Shown: positions 9,435 to 18,730 of the stretch, one piece after another
Layout: each line of letters opens with the position of its first letter
How positions within the stretch are numbered: position 1 is the first letter of the stretch
Assembly: GCA_006226685.1 (NCBI GenBank)
Contig: SBGG01000021.1
Location: 1 to 33,277 of the forward strand
DNA: 33,277 nucleotides
Origin: Sphingomonadales bacterium
GTDB taxonomy: Bacteria; Pseudomonadota; Alphaproteobacteria; Sphingomonadales; Sphingomonadaceae
Direction: 5' to 3'
Notes under the pieces: model-generated
Database searches by the model: none
What the model saw: only the letters and a program-made list of their open reading frames with translations
What the model was told of the DNA's origin: nothing
Program-made: the position numbers and the translations under genes

Positions 9435-12400
9435 GAGCGCCCCCTTCTCCGTCACCCCGGCCATACCATTCTTCCAGCCGCATCAACTGGTCATAATCGC
9501 CATAGCTGGGCAGATCGGGGTTGAGCTGCGCGATGAAGGCCTCTTCGCCGGTGAGCCATTTTCCGGCGGCCTCCAGAAATTTTCCGGCGGCATGAGTGGT
9601 CAGATCTTCGGTCGCGACCATCTTTTCCGATCCGCCGGGCTTCACCGGGCTGATGCGATAGCCGAACTCACCGCCGCGTCCCTTGGCGGTGGACCAATAT
9701 TCGAACGCCTGCGGTGTGCCCTTGCCGCCCAGTTCTCCGAAACCGCCCTGTTCCGCGATCACGCCGAGCAAGCCAAGTTGCAATGCATAGCCCTGTTTCA
9801 CCTGAGAGGCGCTCGGCGGCTTGCCGGTCTTGTAATCGACAATGGCGATGCCGCCATCGCCCAGCCGGTCGATCCGGTCGGCCATGCCATGCAGCGTCAC
9901 CCCGCCCAGCACCGTTTCGCCTCTGGTTTCGACCAGAGTGATGGCACGGCCCTCTGCGGCATCCTTCGTCACCTGCGCGCCGATCCAGCGCACGGACTCG
10001 ATCAGGCGCGGCAACCACAGTGCCCGCAGGACGGGATGCATATCCCCTTCACGGAACAGCGCGCGCGTCCGTTCTTCCAGCCGGCCGGGCGCGCATCCAT
10101 CCTCGCGGAACCACAGTTCCAGCACGCGATGGACCTTGGTACCGCGCCATGCCGGGCCGGGGTCGGCATCGACCCTTTCCAGCGCCGAAAGCTTCAATAT
10201 CCGCCCGGCGTAAAAGGCATAGGGGTCGGCAGCCAGCCGATCGACCTGCGTCACCGCAACACGTTTTGGCCGCAAATCCAGCGCCGGAACCGGGCGCGGA
10301 CGAGAGGCTGGCCGATGCCGGTCCGACCGGTCGATCCGCTCCGCCCAGCCCGCGGCATCCTCGGCGTGCACAAGATTTTCGCCCGCCATGGCCTGCAACC
10401 GCAACCAGAAGCGGGAGGCCACTGCCGGAGCACTGCCCGATCGCCGCGCGCGCGTGATGACAGCTTCCGGCGCGCCTAAAGCGCTGGCGAAATCATGAGC
10501 GGAAAGACCGATGCGCTGTTCAAGGCCGGGCAGGCCCAGTTCCTGCCGGATACGTGGCGCAAGCCAGGGATCGGGGGAAGGCAGGCCCGGCCATGTCCCC
10601 TCATTCAGGCCGCCAAGCACCATCAGGTCCGCCTGTTGCAGCCGCGCCTCCAGCAGGCCGTAAATGGTGATGCGCGGATGGCCGCCCTGCGGTGGGCGCA
10701 CCGCCTGCGCCTCCAGCACCCGGCGCAGCAAATCCGGCAAGGCGCGGACATCGACATCGGATGGGCCGAGTACCGCCGCCCGCTCCATCTCGCCGAACAA
10801 ATCGGCCAGCGCCCGTCCCTGATATCCGGCCCAGACCATATCGCCGCTGAGCGCCCCGGCGACCTCTCGCAACAAGGCCAGCATCGCCGGCAGATCGTGT
10901 ACGCCATCGCTCAGCCTATCGAGCGGCGCGAACAACGCCCGCTGCTCCTGCCACCATGCCGATACCTCGGCACGCAACCTTGCCTGTCGATCCTCCTCAT
11001 CCGCGCCGCGCGGCGCAAGCCGGGCCTCCAGCCCCGCCATGCCCGGCGCCGGACGCGGTCCGCGCAGCAGCAGATCCAGCCCGCGCACCCCGTCGAGCCA
11101 TATCAGCCGCTCATCGCCCTTGCGGACCAGCGGATGTTTGAGCAGATCGAGTAACGCCACCGGCGCGAAACGCTCCGCCACGACCCGCGCCAGCGCAATC
11201 AACAGCGTGCCCGGCGGCGTCAGTGAAAGCGGCTGTCCCGCGCTGTCGTCCGCCGCTATGCCCCAGCGGCCGAGATGCGCCGCGACCCGCGCCGCCAGCG
11301 CGCGATCCGGCGTCACCAGCGCGGCGGTACGCCCCGGCGTCTCGATCGCCTCCCGCAGCAGCAGGGCAATTGCCTGCGCCTCCTGCGCAGGGGTCGGCAC
11401 TTCGAGCAGGCGCACGCCGGGCAAGGTTCGTTCCCCACCCTTCAACCCCTGCCATTTCGCCGTATGAGCGGGCGCCAGCATCGCATTGGAAAGCGCCTTG
11501 CCGCGGATCGCCCGTGCATCATGCCCGCCGCCCCAGCGCCACTGCGTCACCTCGTCCCGCGCCACACCGATGCGATCGAGCATGATCTTCAGTGCATATT
11601 GCGGGTGGCTTTCCTCGGCCCGCGGGCGAAACCCCGTAACCGGATCGGGATCGAACGGTCCAATCGCGTCCCATTCCTCTGCGCTCATATGCTGATCGAG
11701 TTCGGACAGCACCACCTGCCCCTGCGGCAAACGCGATACAGTGCGCAGCACGCCGCATATGGCAGGCGCAGTCGAAGAAATACCGGCTGCGATCACAAAT
11801 CCCTGCGGCGGCGTTTCACGCCAGCGCCGCGCCACATGGTCGAGCATCCGGTTGCGCCGGTCGGCAAGGTCGATCATGCCGAGACGCTCCAGTTCCTCCG
11901 GCCAGCGGTCGAGCAGGATCGACAGCAAGCGCAGCGACGCCCGCCAATGATCGGACAGCTCGCCCGTCATCTCCAGATCGTGCAGGCGCCGCGGATCGAC
12001 CCGCTCGACATGCAGATGATCGATGCTGCGCGCCAGTGCCTGCCCCAGCCGCATCGCCTCGCCGGCATCGACCGGCTGGCGGCTCTCCGCCCGCACCTGC
12101 TGCACCAGCCGCGCGAGGATCATCTGCCGCTCCATCCCCGGCACGGCGGGCGACACATCCACACCCTCCCCCAGCGGATCGAGCGCGGTGCCGAGCCGCT
12201 CGCCCAGATCCTCGTCGCCGATCGGCACGAGCCGGGGCATCAGCAGGCCCCCGCCGGATTCGCGCACAAAGGCATCGCGCACCGCCCGCACCGCGCGGTT
12301 ATTGGGCAGCAGCAGGATACCGCGCGCCAGCGCCATCACGTCTCCGCCGTGGCGGGCGATCACACCTCTGGCCAGCGCATCGGAAAAGGCCCGGTGGGCC

Positions 12401-12438
12401 GGAATAGTATAAACGGCGGGCCCGCGCGTTTCAGCCAT
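9427..12438 (-). CDS. addB: AddB nuclease subunit, alphaproteobacterial type
   Basis: AddB is the second subunit of the AddAB end-resection enzyme. It has 1003 residues from the ATG at 12436-12438, which overlaps the murU stop by eight bases. The C-terminal nuclease motif IAIVDYKTGKPP is clear, with Asp868 and Lys870. The N-terminal segment GILLLPNNRAVRAVRDAF stands where firmicute AddB has a Walker A motif and lacks GKT, so ATP binding here is doubtful. The four cysteines that hold an iron-sulfur cluster in Bacillus AddB are not evident: the first site reads LAADPYAFY (Asp in place of Cys), and the last roughly 130 residues contain no cysteine. The open frame extends further upstream only as a shadow of murU. 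Confidence 0.95.
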   Translation of the reverse strand: MAETRGPAVYTIPAHRAFSDALARGVIARHGGDVMALARGILLLPNNRAVRAVRDAFVRESGGGLLMPRLVPIGDEDLGERLGTALDPLGEGVDVSPAVPGMERQMILARLVQQVRAESRQPVDAGEAMRLGQALARSIDHLHVERVDPRRLHDLEMTGELSDHWRASLRLLSILLDRWPEELERLGMIDLADRRNRMLDHVARRWRETPPQGFVIAAGISSTAPAICGVLRTVSRLPQGQVVLSELDQHMSAEEWDAIGPFDPDPVTGFRPRAEESHPQYALKIMLDRIGVARDEVTQWRWGGGHDARAIRGKALSNAMLAPAHTAKWQGLKGGERTLPGVRLLEVPTPAQEAQAIALLLREAIETPGRTAALVTPDRALAARVAAHLGRWGIAADDSAGQPLSLTPPGTLLIALARVVAERFAPVALLDLLKHPLVRKGDERLIWLDGVRGLDLLLRGPRPAPGMAGLEARLAPRGADEEDRQARLRAEVSAWWQEQRALFAPLDRLSDGVHDLPAMLALLREVAGALSGDMVWAGYQGRALADLFGEMERAAVLGPSDVDVRALPDLLRRVLEAQAVRPPQGGHPRITIYGLLEARLQQADLMVLGGLNEGTWPGLPSPDPWLAPRIRQELGLPGLEQRIGLSAHDFASALGAPEAVITRARRSGSAPAVASRFWLRLQAMAGENLVHAEDAAGWAERIDRSDRHRPASRPRPVPALDLRPKRVAVTQVDRLAADPYAFYAGRILKLSALERVDADPGPAWRGTKVHRVLELWFREDGCAPGRLEERTRALFREGDMHPVLRALWLPRLIESVRWIGAQVTKDAAEGRAITLVETRGETVLGGVTLHGMADRIDRLGDGGIAIVDYKTGKPPSASQVKQGYALQLGLLGVIAEQGGFGELGGKGTPQAFEYWSTAKGRGGEFGYRISPVKPGGSEKMVATEDLTTHAAGKFLEAAGKWLTGEEAFIAQLNPDLPSYGDYDQLMRLEEWYGRGDGEGGAHG

Positions 12439-13150
12439 GGCTGAGTGTGGCTTCAACCACCGGAATCGCCTGCGGCGTGCCGACATCGAACCACAGTCCC
12501 TGATGCACCGCCCCGTAAAGCCGTCCGGCAGCCATCGCCCGGTTCCACAATATATTGGTGGAAAACACCTCGCCCGGAGGGTCGACCAGCAGGCGCGGTG
12601 ACATGATCTGCACCCCGGTAAAAACGAACGGCGCGACATGGCCGGGCTTGCGCCGGGCAAGGCGGCCACCGGCATCCATATGGAAATCGCCCGGCCCCGT
12701 ATGGCAGGTCGCCCGCGCATGCGGCACCAGCAGCAACAGCGCATCCATGCGCGCATCGTCCCACAGGTCGGAAAGCAGCGAAATGCTGTCCTGCGGGCCA
12801 TCCACCCAGAGATTGTCGCTATTGGCGCAGACGAAGGGCGCCTCGCCCAGCAGCGGCGCGGCCTTCATCAGCCCGCCGCCGGTTTCGAGCAGTTTCGACC
12901 GCTCATCGGAAATCACGATCTCCATCGGCGATTTCCGCGCCTTCACATGCGCGATCACCGTATCGGCGAGATAATGAACATTGACGATGACGCGCCGTAT
13001 CCCGCCCGCCTCCAGCCGGTCGAGCGCGTGATCCATCAACGGCCTGCCCGCCACCCGAACCAGCGGCTTGGGCGTTGTCGCAGTCAACGGGCGCATGCGT
13101 TTGCCCAGCCCCGCGGCCATAAGCATCGCGGTGGTGACTTTCATGCTCAT
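12431..13150 (-). CDS. murU: N-acetylmuramate alpha-1-phosphate uridylyltransferase (MurU)
   Basis: MurU converts N-acetylmuramate 1-phosphate and UTP to UDP-N-acetylmuramate in the cell-wall recycling route that bypasses de novo MurNAc synthesis and confers intrinsic fosfomycin tolerance. The 239-residue protein begins MSMKVTTAMLMAAGLGKRM, containing the nucleotidyltransferase signature AAGLGKRMRPLT (12-23), followed by PKPLVRVAGRPL, LLETGGGLMKA and the metal-binding aspartate of ANSDNLWV. ATG 13150 shares one base with the kinase stop (TGATG). ATG 13144, two codons later, is an alternative. Pairing with the AmgK-like kinase strongly supports MurU over a generic sugar nucleotidyltransferase. 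Confidence 0.9.
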   Translation of the reverse strand: MSMKVTTAMLMAAGLGKRMRPLTATTPKPLVRVAGRPLMDHALDRLEAGGIRRVIVNVHYLADTVIAHVKARKSPMEIVISDERSKLLETGGGLMKAAPLLGEAPFVCANSDNLWVDGPQDSISLLSDLWDDARMDALLLLVPHARATCHTGPGDFHMDAGGRLARRKPGHVAPFVFTGVQIMSPRLLVDPPGEVFSTNILWNRAMAAGRLYGAVHQGLWFDVGTPQAIPVVEATLSHG

Positions 13151-14151
13151 CAGGCCGCTTCCTGCCCCTCCAGCGCTCGCGCCCGGATTTCGGGGGGGAT
13201 CGTCCGGTCGAACCAATCCGCCACCGGAGCAAGCGCGGGATGCGCAAGATCGCGCTCCAGCAGCGCCCACATGCGCGGGAGGAAGGAAAGATAACGCGGC
13301 TTGCCGTCGCGTTTCCACAAGCGCGTAAAAATGCCGATAATCTTCGCGTTGCGCTGTGCGCCCAACACCGCATAAGCGGTGTCGAACCCGTCGCCGGGCC
13401 GCGCCAGTTCCTTGTAGAGCGCGATCATCCGCCGCTCCATTTCGGGCGACACGTCGCGCCGCGCATCCTGAAGCAGGGAAACCAGATCATAAGCCGGATG
13501 CCCGGTAAGAGCATCCTGGAAATCAAGCAGCCCCAGACCATGGGCTTTTTCCCGCCCGTCGAGCAGCATGATGTTTTCCGCATGATAATCGCGCAGCACG
13601 GTCACCTTCGGCGCCGCATCCTGCTCGACCAGCGGCAGCACCACATCCCATGCGGCGCGATAGGACATCGTGTCGGCCTCTATTCCCGCCGCCGGGCAAT
13701 ACCATTCGGTGACCAGATCGGCCTCGCGCTGGTAAACGGCGCGATCATAGGGCGGCACATCGGCCGGGGCGATTCGGTGCAGATCGGCCAGCACGGCAAC
13801 CGCGCGGGCATAAATCGCCTCTTCATCCTCCGGGTGAATATCGAAATGATCGCGTACCCGCGCATCGCCGAAATCCTCCAGCAGCACCAGCCCCTGTTCC
13901 AGATCCTGCCCGTAAATGGCAGGAGCCGCGAAGCCATGACCGGAAAGATAACGGGCCACATTCAGAAAGGGGCGGGGGTCCTCATGCGGCGGCGGCGCAT
14001 CCATCAGCACGGCGTGACGATAGCCGTCCACAACGCGAAAATAACGGCGGAACGATGCATCCCCGGCGAGCGGCACTATGTCCGCCCCTCCCCAGCCCAG
14101 AGTTTCAAGGAAAGAGCGGCTTGCCTGCGGCGGAATCATGGGAGTGGCCAT
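13150..14151 (-). CDS. amgK: N-acetylmuramate/N-acetylglucosamine anomeric kinase (AmgK)
   Basis: AmgK phosphorylates the C1 hydroxyl of recovered N-acetylmuramate, giving the substrate of MurU. The 333-residue protein has the aminoglycoside-phosphotransferase fold. The catalytic loop reads LRDYHAENIMLLD (Asp188, Asn193) and the metal-binding segment LLDFQDALTGHPAYDL (Asp210, Asp213). The N-terminal lobe shows GDASFRRYFRV. I chose ATG 14149-14151 because GAAGGACAG lies directly upstream. ATG codons four codons upstream and four downstream are alternatives. The gene overlaps tsaE by 16 bases and murU by one, so the tsaE-amgK-murU block is translationally coupled. Confidence 0.9.
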   Translation of the reverse strand: MATPMIPPQASRSFLETLGWGGADIVPLAGDASFRRYFRVVDGYRHAVLMDAPPPHEDPRPFLNVARYLSGHGFAAPAIYGQDLEQGLVLLEDFGDARVRDHFDIHPEDEEAIYARAVAVLADLHRIAPADVPPYDRAVYQREADLVTEWYCPAAGIEADTMSYRAAWDVVLPLVEQDAAPKVTVLRDYHAENIMLLDGREKAHGLGLLDFQDALTGHPAYDLVSLLQDARRDVSPEMERRMIALYKELARPGDGFDTAYAVLGAQRNAKIIGIFTRLWKRDGKPRYLSFLPRMWALLERDLAHPALAPVADWFDRTIPPEIRARALEGQEAA

Positions 14152-14594
14152 CTGTCCTTCCATGACGGCGGGACCGTCGCTGTCAAGCGCCGCATGCCGT
14201 CTTCCCCGATCGCAATGTCGAGGATGAGAGCATCGGGCCACAAGCGATCCCCCATACGCTCCGGCCATTCGACCACCACCGCACCGTCATAGCGGTAATC
14301 ATCCAGCCCCAGTTCGGCGAGATCGGCCTCATCGTCGAGACGATAGAGATCGACATGAGCAAGCGGCAAGGTCACTTCGGGCAGGTCATAAGGCTGAACG
14401 ATCGCGAAACTCGGGCTCGGCGCCTCGCCTTCCAGCCCCAGCGCCTTCAGCAGCCCCCGCGTCAGCGTCGTCTTGCCCGAACCAAGGCTGCCGCGCAGCG
14501 CGATGACATCGCCGGGCCGCACCATCGCGGCAAGACGCGCGCCGAACGCCATCATCCCGGCCTCATCCGCAATGCGGAATATCGTGTTCGTCAT
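14136..14594 (-). CDS. tsaE: tRNA N6-threonylcarbamoyladenosine biosynthesis ATPase TsaE
   Basis: TsaE works with TsaB and TsaD to place threonylcarbamoyl on adenosine 37 of ANN-decoding tRNAs. The protein has 152 residues. The P-loop LRGSLGSGKTTLTRGLLKAL lies at about residues 33-52, followed by the family patterns SPSFAIVQPY, HVDLYRLDDEADLAELGLDDY and VVVEWPERM. The start ATG 14592-14594 is seven bases after the divL stop. The frame is open 17 codons further upstream but that would overlap divL. The divL-tsaE-amgK order is one I recall from other alphaproteobacteria. Confidence 0.94.
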   Translation of the reverse strand: MTNTIFRIADEAGMMAFGARLAAMVRPGDVIALRGSLGSGKTTLTRGLLKALGLEGEAPSPSFAIVQPYDLPEVTLPLAHVDLYRLDDEADLAELGLDDYRYDGAVVVEWPERMGDRLWPDALILDIAIGEDGMRRLTATVPPSWKDRWPLP

Positions 14595-14601
14595 GGGAAA
14601 C

Positions 14602-17016
14602 TCAGCTTGCCTGTGCCGGTTTGGGTCCGGGCTTTGCTCCGCCACGGGGCAGGTCTCCGCGCGGCAATTGCATCGTCAGCATCGTCCCCTCGCCCGGTTC
14701 CGAAACCAGCGTCAGCGTACCGCCATGCGCCTCGACCAGCTGACGGGCGAGCGGCAGGCCGAGGCCAAGCGCGCTGCTGCGTTCGCCGCTGCTCATCCGG
14801 CTGAAACGATCGAACACGCGCGCCTGCGTTCTGGCGTCCATTCCGGGACCATTGTCGGAAATGATGAGGCGCGCGCTGTGCACCTGTCCGTCGCCATGCA
14901 GCAATATCCGTCCGCCCGGCTGCACCGCGCGGACCGCATTGTCGATCAGCCGGTCCAGCGCTTGCGCGATACGCTTCTCATCCCCCATCACCCGGCCGGT
15001 CGAAGGCTTGACATCGACGGCCAGTTCGATCCGTTTTTCTGCGGCCGCATCCGCCCAGCGCGCGCGACATGCCTCCACCAGCGGCCCCAGTTCGACCGGC
15101 TCCCGCTGGAGCGGCAAGGTGCCCGCCTCGCCCTGCGTCAGGTCCAGCACCGTATCGATCATTCCCGACAATTTCGCCGTAGAATCGAGGATCGCCGACA
15201 CATAATCCTGCGCGGCGGGCGGCAACTCTCCGGCATAACCCGCCTTCATCATCTCGGCGAAACCGCCGATGGAGGTGAGTGGCGTGCGCAGATCATAGCT
15301 CATATTGGTGAGGAAAGCGGTCTTCACCCGGTCCGCCTCCGCTAGCGCTTCATTCTGTTCCCGCAGCACCTGCTCGATACGGCGGCTATCGGTCACGTCC
15401 AGCATGGTAAAGAGCGCATTGCCGTCGGGCAGCGGGATCGCGGCGAAATCAAATGTACGCCCGTCGGCAAAGACGATCCTGCCATTGCGCTGCTTCCGGT
15501 CGACAGTGCAGCTGCGCATCAATTCTCGCACGAGACCGGCCTGCGGCGGGCGGGCCAGCTTGCCCGCCATCGAGTTCATGAAATCGTCGATGCGCGGATG
15601 GGCGGCCAGCGCCGCCTCCTCGACATCCCAGATCAGCCGGAACCGATTATTCCATAAATGCAGGCGGCCATCGGCGGCGAATACGCCAATCCCTTCGAAC
15701 AGGCTGTCGAACGTCGCGGTGCGCACCCGCAACAGCGTGTCGCGTGCGCTCGAAAGCTGCACCTGCTCGGTCCGATCCTCGAAGATCAACAGCAAACCGC
15801 CATCCGGCATCGGTTGCGCGTAGACGCGCAAATGGGTGCCGTCGGCCAGCAGCCAGTTTTCTTCCTTAGGCTCCCGCGCCGTGAACCAGTCCCGCCTTTC
15901 GCTGCGCCAGGCCGGAAAATCGCGATGCTCGGGAATGCGCCCGCCCTCGCGCATCCGGTCGAGCACCCGTTCAAATTCAGGATGATCCATCAGATGTTCG
16001 GGACGCAGCGCGAACAGGCTGATAAAGGCCTGATTCCAGAAGCTCAGCGATCGATCGGGGCCAAATTGCGCGACCGCCGCCGACAGCCGGTCGAGCATAT
16101 CGCGCTGCGACGCGATCAGGCGCGCCTGCTCGACCCGGGCGCTTTCGAAATCCTGCCGGTCGATCGCATAGCCGGCAATGCCCGCATTACCGACGGGCAC
16201 CTCTACCATCTGCATCATCCTCCGCTCACCATGAATGGTGGCGGGAACGACGCGGGTCATGATCTCGCCCTTGTCGAGTGTGAACTTCGCCGCCTGACGC
16301 GGAGGCTGGGCATCGATCGCCTCGAACAGTTCCACCTGCTGCCCGATCACATCGGCCGCGCTGTCGGCTTCGACCGCCTGCACATAGGCGCTGTTGACGA
16401 GCGCAAGAGTAAGCGTCCGATCGCGATACCACATCGGCAGGGGTGCGGCTTCGATCAGGCCGGACAAGGCCTCCAGCGCGTCACGAAGCAGGCTCCCTTC
16501 CCGTTCCAGCTCACCGATTCGCTGCTGGCTCTCGGTCGCGTCGAATATCCAGAGAACGACCCCGCCCATATTGGCCAGTTCCGGCCCCGCGGGCGCCCCG
16601 CGCACCAGCAGGGTCCGGCTGCTGCCATCCGCCCGTATCGGCCGGGTGAAGGCACGCGCGCCGCGCTGGGCTGCGACGATATCACGGGTAAGGCCCTCCC
16701 GGTCTTCCGGGTCGATGCCGCCTTCCTCACCGGTCAGATCCGAAAGAAAAGCGGGAACCGTCTCCCGCCCCAGCCAGTTGGCAAGCCGCGTCGGCGCCTC
16801 GATATGACCGTCATTGCGGACCAGGACCGGAATGGCCGGGGCCGACTGCAACAATCCGGCAAGCCGGTCCCCCTGCTCCCGCTGAAACAGGCTTTGCCGC
16901 CGCATGCGCAGGCCGCTCGCCAAAGCCCAGACACCACCGCCAAGCCATAGAGCGAGCAACACCCCCGCCAGCGCCAGCACCGTTCCCGAAACCTGCATCA
17001 TCAGGCCGTAACCCAC
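14602..17016 (-). CDS. divL: DivL-type tyrosine sensor kinase homologue (cell-cycle regulator)
   Basis: The protein has 804 residues with an N-terminal membrane segment (about 9-31), several PAS-like regions, a dimerisation helix and a C-terminal ATPase domain. The dimerisation helix reads FLTNMSYDLRTPLTSIGGF. The position that is the phospho-accepting histidine in ordinary kinases is Tyr574, encoded by TAT at 15295-15297. This is the hallmark of DivL, which in Caulobacter controls the CckA-CtrA phosphorelay. The ATPase boxes look intact: LIDNAVRAV (690-698), ISDNGPGMD (719-727) and ALGLGLPLA (749-757). The start is GTG at 17016. ATG-ATG from 17001 is an alternative, and neither has a convincing ribosome-binding site. 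The downstream tsaE supports the assignment. Sensor specificity is unknown. Confidence 0.88.
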   Translation of the reverse strand: MGYGLMMQVSGTVLALAGVLLALWLGGGVWALASGLRMRRQSLFQREQGDRLAGLLQSAPAIPVLVRNDGHIEAPTRLANWLGRETVPAFLSDLTGEEGGIDPEDREGLTRDIVAAQRGARAFTRPIRADGSSRTLLVRGAPAGPELANMGGVVLWIFDATESQQRIGELEREGSLLRDALEALSGLIEAAPLPMWYRDRTLTLALVNSAYVQAVEADSAADVIGQQVELFEAIDAQPPRQAAKFTLDKGEIMTRVVPATIHGERRMMQMVEVPVGNAGIAGYAIDRQDFESARVEQARLIASQRDMLDRLSAAVAQFGPDRSLSFWNQAFISLFALRPEHLMDHPEFERVLDRMREGGRIPEHRDFPAWRSERRDWFTAREPKEENWLLADGTHLRVYAQPMPDGGLLLIFEDRTEQVQLSSARDTLLRVRTATFDSLFEGIGVFAADGRLHLWNNRFRLIWDVEEAALAAHPRIDDFMNSMAGKLARPPQAGLVRELMRSCTVDRKQRNGRIVFADGRTFDFAAIPLPDGNALFTMLDVTDSRRIEQVLREQNEALAEADRVKTAFLTNMSYDLRTPLTSIGGFAEMMKAGYAGELPPAAQDYVSAILDSTAKLSGMIDTVLDLTQGEAGTLPLQREPVELGPLVEACRARWADAAAEKRIELAVDVKPSTGRVMGDEKRIAQALDRLIDNAVRAVQPGGRILLHGDGQVHSARLIISDNGPGMDARTQARVFDRFSRMSSGERSSALGLGLPLARQLVEAHGGTLTLVSEPGEGTMLTMQLPRGDLPRGGAKPGPKPAQAS

Positions 17017-17094
17017 CCGCGTCGCTGTTCTTCCGTCATAGAAGAGCGACTACCCCAAATGCGCCTCCGGGCAAAGCATCTGCTTCGAATGGAC

Positions 17095-17125
17095 AAGAAA
17101 AAGGGGTGGACGAAGCGCCCACCCC
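17095..17125 (-). terminator. Rho-independent terminator of ahcY
   Basis: On the minus strand a seven-base-pair GC-rich stem (GGGGTGG with CCACCCC, 17103-17109 and 17119-17125, nine-base loop) runs directly into TTTTTCTT. It lies 26 bases after the ahcY stop codon, a textbook arrangement. Confidence 0.8.
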
Positions 17126-17150
17126 CGTTTCGATACGCCCTGTACAGGGA

Positions 17151-18563
17151 TCAGTAGCGATAATGATCCGCCTTGAACGGCCCTTCGACCGGCACGCCGA
17201 TATAATCGGCCTGCTTCTTGCTGAGCTTGGTCAGTTTCACGCCCAGCTTTTCGAGGTGGAGCGCCGCTACCTTCTCATCGAGATGCTTGGGCAGGACATA
17301 AACGTCGTTCTTATACTGCTCGTTCTTAGTGAACAGCTCGATCTGCGCCAGCGTCTGGTTGGTGAAGCTGGAGGACATCACGAAGCTCGGATGACCGGTG
17401 GCGCAGCCCAGATTCACCAGACGCCCCTTGGCGAGGATGATGATCTGCTTGCCGTCCGGGAATTCGACGAGGTCGGTGCCCGGCTTCACCTCGGTCCACT
17501 TATAGTTGGAGAGACCCGAAATCTGGATCTCGCTGTCGAAATGGCCGATATTGCAGACAATTGACATCGGCTTCATCGCCTTCATATGATCGGCGGTGAT
17601 GACGTCTTCATTGCCAGTGCAGGTGACGAAGATGTCGCAGCGCTTGACCGCCTCTTCCATCGTCACGACCTCATAGCCTTCCATCGCGGCCTGAAGCGCG
17701 CAGATCGGGTCGATCTCGGTCACCATCACGCGGGCGCCGCCATTACGCAGCGAAGCCGCCGAGCCCTTGCCGACATCGCCGAAACCGGCGACGCAGGCGA
17801 CCTTGCCGGCCAGCATCACGTCGGTCGCCCGACGGATCGCATCAACCAGCGATTCCTTGCAGCCATAAAGGTTGTCGAACTTCGACTTGGTGACGCTGTC
17901 GTTCACATTGATCGCCGGGAAAGGCAGCTTGCCGTCCTTGGCGATGTGATAGAGGCGATGTACGCCGGTGGTGGTCTCTTCAGACACGCCCTTGATATGG
18001 GCGACCGACATGGTGAGATAGCCGGGCTTCGCCTTGACGAAGGCCTTGAGCGCGCGCTGAAACTCGATTTCCTCGGCATTGCCGGGTTCGGGCAGTTCCT
18101 CGCCGGCCTCGATGCGCGCGCCCCAGAGCGCAAACATGGTGGCGTCGCCGCCATCGTCGAGGATCATGTTGGCGGTGCGGCCCGAGCTATCGTCCCAGTC
18201 GAAAATGCGACCGACATAATCCCAATAATCGGCCAGGCTCTCGCCCTTCACCGCGAACACCGGAATACCGGCGGCAGCGATGGCGGCGGCAGCGTGATCC
18301 TGCGTCGAGAAGATGTTGCAGGTCGCCCAGCGCACTTCGGCGCCCAGCGCGACCAGAGTCTCGATCAGCACGGCGGTCTGGATCGTCATGTGCAGCGAAC
18401 CGGTGATCCGCGCGCCCTTGAGCGGCTGCGCCGCGCCATATTCTTCACGCAGGGCCATCAGGCCAGGCATTTCGGTTTCGGCGATGGCGATTTCGGCGCG
18501 ACCGAAATCGGCAAGGCCGATATCGGCGATCACATAATCATTGTCGATTGCGGCGGTGGCCAC
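17151..18563 (-). CDS. ahcY: S-adenosylhomocysteine hydrolase
   Basis: AhcY splits S-adenosylhomocysteine into adenosine and homocysteine, relieving product inhibition of methyltransferases. The protein has 470 residues, including the insertion of about 40 residues (roughly 145-185) common in proteobacterial forms. Motifs seen are [15 protein letters not shown] (82-96), [19 protein letters not shown] (221-239), the NAD-binding loop [12 protein letters not shown] (258-269), [10 protein letters not shown] and the C-terminal FKADHYRY. The start is a GTG at 18561-18563 with GAGGGAGA about nine bases upstream. The gene stands alone with its own terminator. I looked for an S-adenosylhomocysteine riboswitch in the leader and did not find a convincing one. 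Confidence 0.97.
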   Translation of the reverse strand: MATAAIDNDYVIADIGLADFGRAEIAIAETEMPGLMALREEYGAAQPLKGARITGSLHMTIQTAVLIETLVALGAEVRWATCNIFSTQDHAAAAIAAAGIPVFAVKGESLADYWDYVGRIFDWDDSSGRTANMILDDGGDATMFALWGARIEAGEELPEPGNAEEIEFQRALKAFVKAKPGYLTMSVAHIKGVSEETTTGVHRLYHIAKDGKLPFPAINVNDSVTKSKFDNLYGCKESLVDAIRRATDVMLAGKVACVAGFGDVGKGSAASLRNGGARVMVTEIDPICALQAAMEGYEVVTMEEAVKRCDIFVTCTGNEDVITADHMKAMKPMSIVCNIGHFDSEIQISGLSNYKWTEVKPGTDLVEFPDGKQIIILAKGRLVNLGCATGHPSFVMSSSFTNQTLAQIELFTKNEQYKNDVYVLPKHLDEKVAALHLEKLGVKLTKLSKKQADYIGVPVEGPFKADHYRY

Positions 18564-18730
18564 GGACAGTCTCCCTCAATAAACAGGAATATTAAAGCCG
18601 TCCCCCATCGGCAGACGGTGATCGGACAGCCTTTAGCAATCGCCACAGCCACAGGCAAGGCAATATAAAGCTTCCTTTAAGTAGCGTTCCCATCGCCATG
18701 AATTGTGGAATAACCCACTGATTTCCGCCC

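Noticed and set aside
7269..9524. 751-codon plus-strand open frame
   Set aside because: It is antisense to addA. No domain is seen, there is no ribosome-binding site, and it is explained by codon bias of the real gene on the other strand.
15658..16950. 430-codon plus-strand open frame
   Set aside because: It is antisense to divL, which has clear motifs. The composition is that of a shadow frame.
18564..18730. Possible S-adenosylhomocysteine riboswitch or promoter upstream of ahcY
   Set aside because: The leader contains a TATATT box and a short CCGTC/GACGG pairing, but no convincing -35 partner and no recognisable riboswitch core. A covariance-model search would decide.
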